Shown: in pieces, positions 24,110-38,955 of the stretch | Position numbering within the stretch: position 1 is the first letter of the stretch | How the letters are laid out: each line of letters begins with the position of its first letter | NCBI RefSeq assembly: GCF_026151205.1 | Contig: NC_087080.1 | Location: forward strand, 147,312-197,311 | Source of the DNA: Bolinopsis microptera | Lineage: Eukaryota; Ctenophora; Tentaculata; Lobata; Bolinopsidae | Direction of reading: 5' to 3' | Length of the DNA: 50,000 bases | Notes under the pieces: model-generated | Databases searched by the model: none | Seen by the model: the letters and a program-made list of their open reading frames with translations, nothing else | Told to the model about the DNA's origin: nothing | Translations under genes and position numbers: made by a program

Positions 24110-27100
24110 TCTCCCCTCCAAAGATATAAACATTAGCACTTACCTTGACTTCTAAACCATCAGTAACAGGTCTCCCCTCCAAAGATATAAACATTAGCAC
24201 TTACCTTGACTTCTAAACCATCAGTAACAGGTCTCCCCTCCAAAGATATAAACATTAGCACTTACCTTGACTTCTAAACCATCAGTAACAGGTCTCCCCT
24301 CCAAAGATATAAACATTAGCACTTACTTGACTTCTAAACCATCAGTAACAGGTCTCCCCTCCAAAGCTATAAACATTAGCACTTACCTTGACTTCTAAAC
24401 CATCAGTAACAGGTCTCCCCTCCAAAGATATAAACATTAGCACTTACCTTGACTTCTAAACCATCAGTAACAGGTCTCCCCTCCAAAGATATAAACATTA
24501 GCACTTACCTTGACTTCTAAACCATCAGTAACAGGTCTCCCCTCCAAAGATATAAACATTAGCACTTACCTTGACTTCTAAACCATCAGTAACAGTCTCC
24601 CCTCCAAAGATATAAACATTAGCACTTACCTTGACTTCTAAACCATCAGTAACAGGTCTCCCCTCCAAAGAAATAATCATTAGCACTTACCTTGACTTCT
24701 AAACATCCCCGTAACAGGTCTCCCCTCCAAAGATATAAACATTAGCACTTACCTTGACTTCTAACCATCAGTAACAGGTCCCCTCAAAGATATAAACATA
24801 GCACTTTACCTTGACTTCTAAACCATCAGTAACAGGTCCCCCCAAAGATATAAACTTAGCACTTACCTTGACTTCTTAAAACCCTCAGTACAGGTCTCCC
24901 CCCCAAAAATATAAACATTAGCACTTACCTTGACTTCTAAACCATAAGTAAAGGTCTCCCATCCAAAGATATAAACATTTGCACTTACCTTGACTTCTTT
25001 AAAAACCCTCAGTAACAGGTCTCCCCTCCAAAGATATAAACATTAGCACTTACCTTGACTTCTAAACCATCAGTAACAGGTCTCCCCTCCCAAAGATATA
25101 AACATTGCACTTACCTTGACTTCTAAACCCTCAGTAACAGGTCTCCCCTCCAAGATATAAACATTAGCACTTACCTTGACTTCTAAACCATCAGTAACAG
25201 GTCTCCCCTCCAAAGATATAAACATTAGCACTTACCTTGACTTCTAAACCATCAGTAAAGGTCTCCCCCTCCAAAGATATAAACATTAGCACTTACCTTG
25301 ACTTCTAAACCATCAGTAACAGGTCTCCCCTCCAAAGATATAAACATTAGCACTTACTTGACTTCTAAAACATCAGTAACAGGTCTCCCCTCCAAAGATA
25401 TAAACATTAGCACTTACCTTGACTTCTAAACCATCAGTAACAGGTCTCCCCTCCAAAGATATAAACATTAGCACTTACCTTGACTTCTAACCCATCAGTA
25501 ACAGGTCTCCCCTCCAAAGATATAAACATTAGCACTTACCTTGACTTCTAAACCTCAGTAACAGGTCTCCCCTCCAAAGATATAAACATTAGCACTTACC
25601 TTGACTTCTAAACCATCAGTAACAGGTCTCCCCTCCAAAGATATAAACATTAGCACTTACCTTGACTTCTAAACCATCAGTAACAGGTCTCCCCTCCAAA
25701 GATATAAACATTAGCACTTACCTTGACTTCTAAACCATCAGTAACAGGTCTCCCCTCCAAAGATATAAACATTAGCACTTACCTTGACTTCTAAACCATC
25801 AGTAACAGGTCTCCCCTCCAAAGATATAAACATTAGCACTTACCTTGACTTCTAAACCATCAGTAACAGGTCTCCCCTCCAAAGATATAAACATTAGCAC
25901 TTACCTTGACTTCTAAACCATCAGTAACAGGTCTCCCCTCCAAAGATATAAACATTAGCACTTACCTTGACTTCTAAACCATCAGTAACAGGTCTCCCCT
26001 TAAAGATATAAACATTAGCACTTACCTTGACTTCTAAACCATCAGTAACAGGTCTCCCCTCCAAAGATATAAACATTAGCACTTACCTTGACTTCTAAAC
26101 CATCAGTAACAGGTCTCCCCTCCAAAGATATAAACATTAGCACTTACCTTGACTTCTAAACCATCAGTAACAGGTCTCCCCTCCAAAGATATAAACATTA
26201 GCACTTACCTTGACTTCTAAACCATCAGTAACAGGTCTCCCCTCCAAAGATATAAACATTAGCACTTACCTTGACTTCTAAACCATCAGTAACAGGTCTC
26301 CCCTCCAAAGATATAAACATTAGCACTTACCTTGACTTCTAAACCATCAGTAACAGGTCTCCCCTCCAAAGATATAAACATTAGCACTTACCTTGACTTC
26401 TAAACCATCAGTAACAGGTCTCCCCTCCAAAGATATAAACATTAGCACTTACCTTGACTTCTAAACCATCAGTAACAGGTCTCCCCTCCAAAGATATAAA
26501 CATTAGCACTTACCTTGACTTCTAAACCATCAGTAACAGGTCTCCCCTCCAAAGATATAAACATTAGCACTTACCTTGACTTCTAAACCATCAGTAACAG
26601 GTCTCCCCTCCAAAGATATAAACATTAGCACTTACCTTGACTTCTAAACCATCAGTAACAGGTCTCCCCTCCAAAGATATAAACATTAGCACTTACCTTG
26701 ACTTCTAAACCATCAGTAACAGGTCTCCCCTCCAAAGATATAAACATTAGCACTTACCTTGACTTCTAAACCATCAGTAAACAGGTCTCCCCTCCAAGAT
26801 ATAAACATTAGCACTTACCTTGACTTCTAAACCATCAGTAACAGGTCTCCCCTCCAAAGCTATAAACATTAGCACTTACCTTGACTTCTAAACCATCAGT
26901 AGCAGGTCTCCCCTCCAAAGATATAAAAGTATAAACATTAGCACTTACCTTGACTTCTAAACCATCAGTAACAGGTCTCCCCTCCAAAGATATAAACATT
27001 AGCACTTACCTTGACTTCTAAACCATCAGTAACAGGTCTCCCCTCCAAAGATATAAACATTAGCACTTACCTTGACTTCTAAACCATCAGTAACAGGTCT

Positions 27101-30100
27101 CCCCTCCAAAGATATAAACATTAGCACTTACCTTGACTTTCTAAACCATCAGTAACAGGTCTCCCCTCCAAAGATATAAACATTAGCACTTACCTTGACT
27201 TCTAAACCATCAGTAACAGGTCTCCCCTCCAAAGATATAAACATTAGCACTTACCTTGACTTCTAAACCATCAGTAACAGGTCTCCCCTCCAAAGATATA
27301 AACATTAGCACTTACCTTGACTTCTAAACCATCAGTAACAGGTCTCCCCTCCAAAGATATAAACATTAGCACTTACCTTGACTTCTAAACCATCAGTAAC
27401 AGGTCTCCCCTCCAAAGATATAAACATTAGCACTTACCTTGACTTCTAAACCATCAGTAACAGGTCTCCCCTCCAAAGATATAAACATTAGCACTTACCT
27501 TGACTTCTAAACCATCAGTAACAGGTCTCCCCTCCAAAGATATAAACATTAGCACTTACCTTGACTTCTAAACCATCAGTAACAGGTCTCCCCTCCAAAG
27601 ATATAAACATTAGCACTTACCTTGACTTCTAAACCATCAGTAACAGGTCTCCCCTCCAAAGATATAAACATTAGCACTTACCTTGACTTCTAAACCATCA
27701 GTAACAGGTCTCCCCTCCAAAGATATAAACATTAGCACTTACCTTGACTTCTAAACCATCAGTAACAGGTCTCCCCTCCAAAGATATAAACATTAGCACT
27801 TACCTTGACTTCTAAACCATCAGTAACAGGTCTCCCCTCCAAAGATATAAACATTAGCACTTACCTTGACTTCTAAACCATCAGTAACAGGTCTCCCTCC
27901 AAAGATATAAACATTAGCACTTACCTTGACTTCTAAACCATCAGTAACAGGTCTCCCCTCCAAAGATATAAACATTAGCACTTACCTTGACTTCTAAACC
28001 ATCAGTAACAGGTCTCCCCTCCAAAGATATAAACATTAGCACTTACCTTGACTTCTAAACCATCAGTAACAGGTCTCCCCTCCAAAGATATAAACATTAG
28101 CACTTACCTTGACTTCTAAACCATCAGTAACAGGTCTCCCCTCCAAAGATATAAACATTAGCACTTACCTTGACTTCTAAACCATCAGTAACAGGTCTCC
28201 CCTCCAAAGATATAAACATTAGCACTTACCTTGACTTCTAAACCATCAGTAACAGGTCTCCCTCCAAAGATATAAACATTAGCACTTACCTTGACTTCTA
28301 AACCATCAGTAACAGGTCTCCCCTCCAAAGATATAAACATTAGCACTTACCTTGACTTCTAAACCATCAGTAACAGGTCTCCCCTCCAAAGATATAAACA
28401 TTAGCACTTACCTTGACTTCTAAACCATCAGTAACAGGTCTCCCCTCCAAAGATATAAACATTAGCACTTACCTTGACTTCTAAACCATCAGTAACAGGT
28501 CTCCCCTCCAAAGATATAAACATTAGCACTTACCTTGACTTCTAAACCATCAGTAACAGGTCTCCCCTCCAAAGATATAAACATTAGCACTTACCTTGAC
28601 TTCTAAACCATCAGTAACAGGTCTCCCCTCCAAAGATATAAACATTAGCACTTACCTTGACTTCTAAACCATCAGTAACAGGTCTCCCCTCCAAAGATAT
28701 AAACATTAGCACTTACCTTGACTTCTAAACCATCAGTAACAGGTCTCCCCTCCAAAGATATAAACATTAGCACTTACCTTGACTTCTAAACCATCAGTAA
28801 CAGGTCTCCCCTCCAAAGATATAAACATTAGCACTTACCTTGACTTCTAAACCATCAGTAACAGGTCTCCCCTCCAAAGATATAAACATTAGCACTTACC
28901 TTGACTTCTAAACCATCAGTAACAGGTCTCCCCTCCAAAGATATAAACATTAGCACTTACCTTGACTTCTAAACCATCAGTAACAGGTCTCCCCTCCAAA
29001 GATATAAACATTAGCACTTACCTTGACTTCTAAACCATCAGTAACAGGTCTCCCCTCCAAAGATATAAACATTAGCACTTACCTTGACTTCTAAACCATC
29101 AGTAACAGGTCTCCCCTCCAAAGATATAAACATTAGCACTTACCTTGACTTCTAAACCATCAGTAACAGGTCTCCCCTCCAAAGATATAAACATTAGCAC
29201 TTACCTTGACTTCTAAACCATCAGTAACAGGTCTCCCCTCCAAAGATATAAACATTAGCACTTACCTTGACTTCTAAACCATCAGTAACAGGTCTCCCCT
29301 CCAAAGATATAAACATTAGCACTTACCTTGACTTCTAAACCATCAGTAACAGGTCTCCCCTCCAAAGATATAAACATTAGCACTTACCTTGACTTCTAAA
29401 CCCATCAGTAACAGGTCTCCCCTCCAAAGATATAAACATTAGCACTTACCCTTGACTTCTAAACCATCAGTAACAGGTCTCCCCCTCCAAAGATATAACA
29501 TTAGCACTTACCCTTGACTTCTAAACCATCAGTAACAGGTCTCCCCTCCAAAGATATAAACATTAGCACTTACCTTGACTTCTAAACCATCAGTAAAGGA
29601 CTCCCCTCCAAGATATAAACATTAGCACTTACCTTGACTTCTAAACCATCAGTAACAGGTCTCCCCTCCAAAGATATAAACATTAGCACTTACCTTGACT
29701 TCTAAACCATCAGTAACAGGTCTCCCCTCAAAGATATAAACATAGCACTTACCTTGACTTCTAAACCATCAGTAACAGGTCTCCCCTCCAAAGATATAAA
29801 CATTAGCACATCCCTTGATTCTAACCAATCAGTAACAGGTCTCCCCTCCAAAGATATAAACATTAGCACTTACCTTGACTTCTAAACATCAGTAACAGGT
29901 CTCCCCTTCCAAAGATATAAACATAGCACTTACCTTGACTTCTAAACCATCAGTAACAGGTCTCCCCTCCAAAGATATAAACATTCGCACTTCCTTGACT
30001 TCTAAACCATCAGTAACAGGTCTCCCCCTCCAAAGATATAAACATTAGCACTTACCTTGACTTCTAAACCATCAGTAACAGGTCTCCCCTCCAAAGATAT

Positions 30101-33100
30101 AAACCTTAGCAACTTACCTTGACTTCTAAACCCATCAGTAAGAGGTCTCCCCTCCAAAGATATAAACATTAGCACTTACCTTGACTTCTAACCATCAGAT
30201 AACAGGTCTCCCCTCCAAAGATATAAACATTAGCACTTACTTGACTTCTAAACCATCAGTAGCAGGTCTCCCCTCCAAAGATATAAAAGTATAAACATTA
30301 GCACTTACCTTGACTTCTAAACCATCGGTAACAGGTCTCCCCTCCAAAGATATAAACATTAGCACTTACCTTGACTTCTAAACCATCAGTAACAGGTCTC
30401 CCCTCCAAAGATATAAACATTAGCACTTACTTGACTTCTAAACCATCAGTAACAGGTCTCCCCTCCAAAGATATAAACATTAGCACTTACCTTGACTTCT
30501 AAACCATCAGTAACAGGTCTCCCCTCCAAAGATATAAACATTAGCACTTACCTTGACTTCTAAACCATCAGTAACAGGTCTCCCCTCCAAAGATATAAAC
30601 ATTAGCACTTACCTTGACTTCTAAACCATCAGTAACAGGTCTCCCCTCCAAAGATATAAACATTAGCACTTACCTTGACTTCTAAACCATCAGTAACAGG
30701 TCTCCCCTCCAAAGATATAAACATTAGCACTTACCTTGACTTCTAAACCATCAGTAACAGGTCTCCCCTCCAAAGATATAAACATTAGCACTTACCTTGA
30801 CTTCTAAACCATCAGTAACAGGTCTCCCCTCCAAAGATATAAACATTAGCACTTACCTTGACTTCTAAACCATCAGTAACAGGTCCTCCCCTCCAAAGAT
30901 ATAAACATTAGCACTTACCTTGACTTCTAAACCATCAGTAACAGGTCTCCCCTCCAAAGATATAAACATTAGCACTTACCTTGACTTCTAAACCATCAGT
31001 AACAGGTCCTCCCCTCCAAAGATATAACATTAGCACTTACCTTGACTTCTAAACCATCAGTAACAGGTCTCCCCTCCAAAGATATAAACATTAGCACTTA
31101 CCTTGACTTCTAACCATCAGTAACAGGTCTCCCCTCCAAAGATATAAACATTAGCACTTACCTTGACTTCTAAACCATCAGTAACAGGTCTCCCTCCAAA
31201 GATATAAACATTAGCACTTACCTTGACTTCTAAACCATCAGTAACAGGTCTCCCCCTCCAAAGATATAAACATTAGCACTTACCTTGACTTCTAAACCAT
31301 CAGTAACAGGTCTCCCCTCCAAAGATATAAACATTAGCACTTACCTTGACTTCTAAACCATCAGTAACAGGTCTCCCCTCCAAAGATATAACATTAGCAC
31401 TTACCTTGACTTCTAAACCATCAGTAACAGGTCTCCCCTCCAAAGATATAAACATTAGCACTTACCTTGACTTCTAAAACCATCAGTAACAGGTCTCCCT
31501 CCAAAGATATAAACATTAGCACTTACCTTGACTTCTAACCCATCAGTAACAGGTCTCCCCTCCAAAGATATAAACATTAGCACTTACCTTGACTTCTAAA
31601 CCATCAGTAACAGGTCTCCCCTCCAAAGATATAAACATTAGCACTTACCTTGACTTCTAAACCATCAGTAACAGGTCTCCCCTCCAAAGATATAAACATT
31701 AGCACTTACCTTGACTTCTAAACCATCAGTAACAGGTCTCCCCTCCAAAGATATAAACATTAGCACTTACCTTGACTTCTAAACCATTAGTAACAGGTCT
31801 CCCTCCAAAGATATAAACATTAGCACTTACCTTGACTTCTAAACCATCAGTAACAGGTCTCCCCTCCAAAGATATAAACATTAGCACTTACCTTGACTTC
31901 TAAACCATCAGTAACAGGTCTCCCCTCCAAAGATATAAACATTAGCACTTACCTTGACTTCTAAACCATCAGTAACAGGTCTCCCCTCCAAAGATATAAA
32001 CATTAGCACTTACCTTGACTTCTAAACCATCAGTAACAGGTCTCCCCTCCAAAGATATAAACATTAGCACTTACCTTGACTTCTAAACCATCAGTAACAG
32101 GTCTCCCCTCCAAAGATATAAACATTAGCACTTACCTTGACTTCTAAACCATCAGTAACAGGTCTCCCCTCCAAAGATATAAACATTAGCACTTACCTTG
32201 ACTTCTAAACCATCAGTAACAGGTCTCCCCTCCAAAGATATAAACATTAGCACTTACCTTGACTTCTAAACCATCAGTAACAGGTCTCCCCTCCAAAGAT
32301 ATAAACATTAGCACTTACCTTGACTTCTAAACCATCAGTAACAGGTCTCCCCTCCAAAGATATAAACATTAGCACTTACCTTGACTTCTAAACCATCAGT
32401 AACAGGTCTCCCCTCCAAAGATATAAACATTAGCACTTACCCTTGACTTCTAAACCATCAGTAACAGGTCTCCCCTCCAAAGATATAAACATTAGCACTT
32501 ACCTTGACTTCTAAACCATCAGTAACAGGTCTCCCCTCCAAAGATATAAACATTAGCACTTACCTTGACTTCTAAACCATCAGTAACAGGTCTCCCCTCC
32601 CAAAGATATAAACATTAGCACTTACCTTGACTTCTAAACCATCAGTAACAGGTCTCCCCTCCAAAGATATAAACATTAGCACTTACCTTGACTTCTAAAC
32701 CATCAGTAACAGGTCTCCCCTCCAAAGATATAAACATTAGCACTTACCTTGACTTCTAAACCATCAGTAACAGGTCTCCCCTCCAACGATATAAACATTA
32801 GCACTTACCTTGACTTCTAAACATCAGTAACAGGTCTCCCCTCCAAAGATATAAACATTAGCACTTACCTTGACTTCCTAAACCATCAGTAACAGGTCTC
32901 CCCTCCAAAGATATAACATTAGCACTTACCTTGACTTCTAAACCATCAGTAACAGGTCTCCCCTCCAAAGATATAAACATTAGCACTTACCTTGACTTCT
33001 AAACCATCAGTAACAGGTCTCCCCTCCAAAGATATAAACATTAGCACTTACCTTGACTTCTAAACCATCAGTAACAGGTCTCCCCTCCAAAGATATAACA

Positions 33101-34029
33101 TTAGCACTTACCTTGACTTCTAAACCATCAGTAACAGGTCTCCCCTCCAAAGATATAAACATTAGCACTTACCTTGACTTCTAAACCATCAGTAACAGGT
33201 CTCCCCTCCAAAGATATAAACATTAGCACTACCTTGACTTCTAAACCATCAGTAACAGGTCTCCCCTCCAAAGATATAAACATTAGCACATACCTTGACT
33301 TCTAAACCATCAGTAACAGGTCCCCCTCCAAAGATATAACATTAGCACTTACCTTGACTTCTAACCATCAGTAACAGGTCTCCCCTCCAAAGATATAAAC
33401 ATTAGCCCTTACCTTGACTTCTAAACATCAGTAACAGGTCTCCCCTCCAAAGATATAAACATTAGCACTTACCTTGACTCTAAACCATCAGTAACAGGTC
33501 TCCCCCTCCAAAGATATAAACATTAGCACTTACCTTGACTTCTAAACCATCAGTAACAGGTCTCCCCTCAAAGATATAAACATTAGCACTTACCTTGACT
33601 TCTAAACCATCAGTAACAGGTCTCCCCTCCAAAGATATAAACATTAGCACTTACCTTGACTTCTAAACCATCAGTAACAGGTCCCCCTCCAAAGATATAA
33701 ACATTAGCACTTACCTTGACTTCTAAACCATCAGTAACAGGTCTCCCCTCCAAAGATATAAACATTAGCACTTACCTTGACTTCTAAACCATCAGTAACA
33801 GGTCTCCCCTCCAAAGATATAAACATTAGCACTTACTTGACTTCTAAACCATCAGTAACCAGGTCTCCCCCTCCAAAGATATAAACATTAGCACTTACCT
33901 TACTTCTAAACCATCAGTAACAGGTCTCCCCTCCAAAGATATAAACATTAGCACTTACCTTGACTTCTAAACCATCAGTAACAGGTCCTCCCCTCCAAAG
34001 ATATAAACATTAGCACTTATCTTGACTTC

Positions 34030-37000
34030 TAAACACGTAACAGGTCCCCCCAAGATTAAACATTAGCATTACCTTTACTTTTAAACCCTCAGTAACGGTC
34101 CCCCCCAAAAATTAAACTTAGCATTCCTTGACTTTTAACCCCATAAGGTCCCCCCAAAGTTAAACATTACATTACTTTTCTTCTAAACCCTTAAAGGTCC
34201 CCCTCCCAAAATAAAAACATTAGCACTTACCTGCTTTTAACACAGTAAAAGGCTCCCCCCAAATATAAAACATTAGACTTCCTTGATTCAAAACATCTAA
34301 AGGTTCCCTCCAAAAATTAACATTCATTACCTTGATTTTTAACCTCGAAAGGTCCCCCAAAGAAATAAACATGCACTTACCTTTTATTCTAAACCATCAG
34401 TAAAAGGTTCCCCCCCAAAGAAAAACATTAGCACTTTCCCTTTATTTAAAACAGAACAGGTCCCCCCCAAAGTTTAAAAAAATTAACTTTTTGACTTTAA
34501 ACTCATAAAGTTTTCCCCCCCAAAGATATAACATTAGCACTTCCTTGACTTCTAAACCATCAGTACAGAGGTCTCCCCCCAAAGATTAAACATTTAAATT
34601 TCCTTGATTTAAAAATCGAAAGGTTCCCCCCAAAAATATAAACTTGCCTTCCTTGACTTCTAAAAAATCGTAAGGTCTCCCTCCAAAAATATAAAATTAA
34701 TTACCGCTTTAAACCCTCATAACAGGGCTCCCTCCAAAAAATAAACATTACCTTACCTTGCTTCAAAAAAACCCGTAACGGCTCCCCCCCAAAGATTAAA
34801 CAAGCACTTACCCTTTACTTCTAAAACCCTAGTAACAGGTCCCCCCTCCAAAGAAAAAAATTCACTTCCTTTATTCTAAAACCTCAGTAAAAGGCCCCTC
34901 AAAGAAAAACATTAGCATTACCTTTTACTTCAAACCTCAGTAACAGGTTCCCCCCAAAGTATAAAAATTGCACTTACCTTGACTTTAAACCTGTAACAGG
35001 TCTCCTCCCCAAAATTAAACTTTCATTACTTGATTCTAAACCCTCAGTAACGGTTCCCCCCCAAAGATAAAACATTTGACTTACCCTTTCTTCTAAACCA
35101 CAGTAAAGGGGCTCCCTCCCCAAAATATAAACATTTGCACTTCCTTTACTTCTAAACCATCGTAACAGGTCCCCCTCCAAAAATATAAAAATTAGCCTTT
35201 CCTTTACTTAAACCCCAGTAAAAAGGGCCCCCTCCCAAAAATTAAAAATTTGCACTTTCCTTGACTTTTAAACCTCAGTAAAAGGGGCCCCCCCCCAAGA
35301 TATAAACATTACACTTACCCTTATTTTAAACCCTATAAAAGGTCCCCCCCCCAAAGATAAAAACTTAGACTTACGACTTTAAAATCATAACAGGGTTCCC
35401 CCCCAAAGTATAAACATTAGCACTTACCTTGTTCAAACCTCAGTAAAAGGGCTCCCTCCAAAAATATAAACATTGCATACCCCTTTACTTCAAAAACCTC
35501 ATAAAGGGCTCCCTCCCAAAAATTTAAAAATTTGCCTTTCCCTTTACTTTAAACCCTAGTAACGGTTTCCCCCCCAAGATTTTTAAACTTTTGCACTTTC
35601 TTTACTTCTCCATCAGTAAGGTCTCCCCCCCAAGATTAAACATTACCCCAAATTACCTTTACTTTAAACCCCAGTAAAAGGGCTCCCCCCCAAAATATAA
35701 ACCTTAGCATTTCCCTTTACTTCAAAAACCATCAGAAAGGCCCCCTCCCAAAAAAAACTTACACTTACTTGCTTCTAAACCATCAGTAACGGTCCCCCAA
35801 AGATTAAACATTAGCACTTACCCTTTACTTCTAAACCCCCAGTAACATTCCCCCCCCCAAAGATTAAATTTTCATTACTTGACTTTAAACCATCAGTAAA
35901 AGGTTCCCTCCAAAATAAAACATTTGCACTTTCCTTTATCTAAAACCCCAAAAGGTCTCCCCCCCAAAGTAAAACATTTTGCACTTTCCTTGACTTTTAA
36001 AAATCAGAACAGGTCCCCCCCAAGATATTTAAAAAATTAGCATTACCTTGATTTAAACCACAGTAACAGGTCTCCCCCCAAGAAAAAACATTACATTACC
36101 CGACTTTTAAAATCCCTAAAGTTCCCCCCCAAAGAAAAAACATTGAAACCTTTTTCTAAACCCTCAGAACAGGTTCCCCCCCAAAGATATAAACTTACAC
36201 TTACCTTTTCTTTAAACCTCAGAACAGGTCCCCCTCAAGATAAAAACATTAGCACTTACCTTGACTTCTAAACCATCAAAACAGGTCCCCTCCCAAAAAA
36301 TAAAAATTACACTTTCTTGACTTTTAAACCCCAGTAAAGTCTCCCCTCAAAAAAAACATTAGACTTTTTGATTCTAACCCTCAGTAACAGGTCCCCCCCC
36401 AAAAATAAAAAATTTGACTTATTGCTTTAAACCCTCAGTAAAAGGGCCCCCTCCAAAAATATAAAAATTGCACTTTCCTTGATTTTTAAACCAAGTAAAA
36501 GGTCTCCCCCAAAGATTTAAAAAAGCATTACTTTACTTTAAACCTCGTAACAGGTTCCCCCCCAAAGTATAAAAATTTTCATTTTCTTTACTTCTAAACC
36601 TCAGTAAAGGTTCCCCCCCAAAGAAAATAAACATTTGCACTTTCCTTGATTCTAAACCTCGTAAAAGGTCCCTAAAAATTAAAAATTTTGACTTACCTTT
36701 CTTTTTAACCCCAAATAAAAAGGTTCCCCCCCCAAAAATATAAATTTGCATTACTTACTTTAACCATCAGTAACGGCCCCCCCAAAAATATAAAATTACA
36801 CTTTCCTTGCTTCTAAACCCTCGTAAAGGTCCCCCTCCCAAAAATATAAAATTAGCACTTACCCTTATTTAAACCATCGAAAAGGGTCCCCCCCCAAAAA
36901 ATATAAACATTCACTTACTTACTTTAAACCCTCGTAAAGGTCTCCCTCAAAGATAAAACTTAGCACAAACCCTTGAAATTTTAAACCATGTAACAGGTCT

Positions 37001-37770
37001 CCCCCCCCAGAATAAAATTAGCCTTTTCCTTGACTTTTTAAAACCCTCAGTAACGGGCTCCCCCCCCAAAGATATAAAAATTTGCACTTCCTTGACTTCT
37101 AAACCATCAGTAAAAAGGTCTCCCCTCCAAAGATATTAAAAAAATTTGCCTTACCTTGACTTCTAAAAACCCTTAGTTAAAAGGTCCCCCCTCCAAAGAT
37201 ATAAACATTTTGCACTTACCTTGACTTCTAAACATCAGTAACAGGTCCCCCTCCAAAGATATAAACATTAGCAATTACCTTGCTTCTAAACCATCAGTAA
37301 CAGGTTCCCCTCCCAAAAATATAAACATTAGCACTTACCTTGACTTCTAAACCATCAGTAACAGGTCTCTCCCACCAAAGATATAAACATTAGCACTTAC
37401 CTTGACTTCTAAACCATCAGTAACGGTCTCCCCTCCAAAAATAAACATTAGCACTTACCTTGACTTCTAAACCCTCAGTAACAGGTCTCCCCTCCAAAGT
37501 ATAAACATTAGCCCCTTACCTTTATTCTAAACCATCAGTAACAGGTCTCCCCCTCCCCAAAAATATAAACATTAGCACTTACTTGACTTCAAACCATCAG
37601 TAACGGTCTCCCCTCCAAAGATATAATACATTTGCACTTACCTTGACTTTTAACCATCAGTAACAGGTCTCCCTCCAAAGATATAAAAATTTAGCACTTA
37701 CCTTGACTTCTAAACCTCAGTAAAGGTCTCCTCCAAAAATTTTAAAAAATTAGCACTTTTCCTTGACTTT
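34030..37770. other. Second degraded part of the 61-bp array, to its right edge
   Basis: From about 34,030 the array shows the same homopolymer-type noise as 19.3-22.6 kb. It partly recovers at about 37.05-37.7 kb and stops in mid-unit after CCTTGACTTT at 37,770. No SMC2 coding sequence precedes the last unit on the minus strand. Confidence 0.8.
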
Positions 37771-38309
37771 TTCGAATTTTGGAGACGAGTCTTGAAACAC
37801 CCTGTATAACTTTTAAGCTTAGCAGATTGTTTACCTTTGCACCCGATTTACTGATTTTTAGTCAATTTGTTGCTCGTAAAAAAAAGAAGGGATGAGTCAT
37901 AACGCATTAGTAGCACAGAAAATTAATGAATGCAATTATACACTGGATGATATGTAGTATTAATATTAATATAATAACATTTAAAATATGCTAAAACCCT
38001 ACCCTAAGGCCCTACTTGATGTCCATGTGATCGAAACAGTTGTTGGCCCGATATCTCGTCCAGTAGGGTGATTCGGAATCAGCGTTAAAAAAGACATCGA
38101 TCCAAGCTTGGTTTCAACTGTCGGCCAGCCTTTTTAGAAAGAATCTCGAAGTTCGAGTATAAAGTGAAAAAATTGTGCAAAAATTGATTATGTAATAAGT
38201 GGAACGAGTCCCAACGCCTAACCCCATAGATTTAATAAATATTAAATAAATAAACATAAATTGGCAGGGTTGAAATCTGTATTCAATGCGGTTAGTTGCG
38301 TATCTTAAA
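37771..38309. other. Non-coding sequence right of the array
   Basis: Unrelated to SMC2 on either strand. It contains TTGAAACACCCTGTATAA at about 37,792, similar to sequences found at ends of small transposons in various invertebrates; this is a weak resemblance from memory. No gene is supported. Confidence 0.5.
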
Positions 38310-38955
38310 CAATAATCTTAGAATGTGTGTTTTCTGTGTGTGTGTAATTTCCCGAACTCTTATTCAAGAAAACGGGGCTTGTTTTTTCGGTATAGTGCCG
38401 TATAGTGCCGTATAGTGCCGTATAGAGCCGACTAAACTTTAACTATGAGGAAGCCCCCCATGGTTAGTGCCGACTAAACGTAACTATGAGAAGCCAAATG
38501 GGGTTAAGGGTTTTTTATGAATCGGCCGGTGGTAAGTGGTTGTAATGATGGTTTTGTAACACAAATGGTCCAAATGCTTTGAAGCAGTATGGTAAAGAGT
38601 TACGGATCTCACTCACTTCTCTCCCATAACTGGTAATATGTATCTGCATCATAATTGTGTTTTTAAAACCCAAATAGATGCAGCCTACAAATACAGGTTA
38701 ATTTCTACAACGATTTAGAATAAAAATGGAAAGCGGTTCAAGACGGGAGTGATGGGTGTAATAGTCCGGTGTTCGGACCTATGACATGGAATTTGGTGCC
38801 TAATAATGACTTAATTAACACGAGAAAAACCTGATTATGAGATATTGTTAAAGATACATGGAGGGTGTCTCTGGCATCTGGAGGGCACTCCGAATAGAAT
38901 TGCCCCCTAATGCGGGTTTTAAACTCAGCGGTAATTAAATCCTACCCTTTTTAAG
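38310..38955. repeat. Second copy of the 9.3-kb dispersed element
   Basis: Collinear with 9,375-9,905 through AGAATGTGTGTTT, TTTTTTCGGTATAGTGCCG, CGGTGGTAAGTGGTT, GATGGTTTTGTA and GAGGGCACTCCGAATAGAAT, with insertions between blocks. The flanking 42-bp direct repeats of the 9.3-kb copy are not seen here. A 10-bp tandem TATAGTGCCG (four units, about 38,391-38,430) has expanded in this copy only. Confidence 0.78.
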
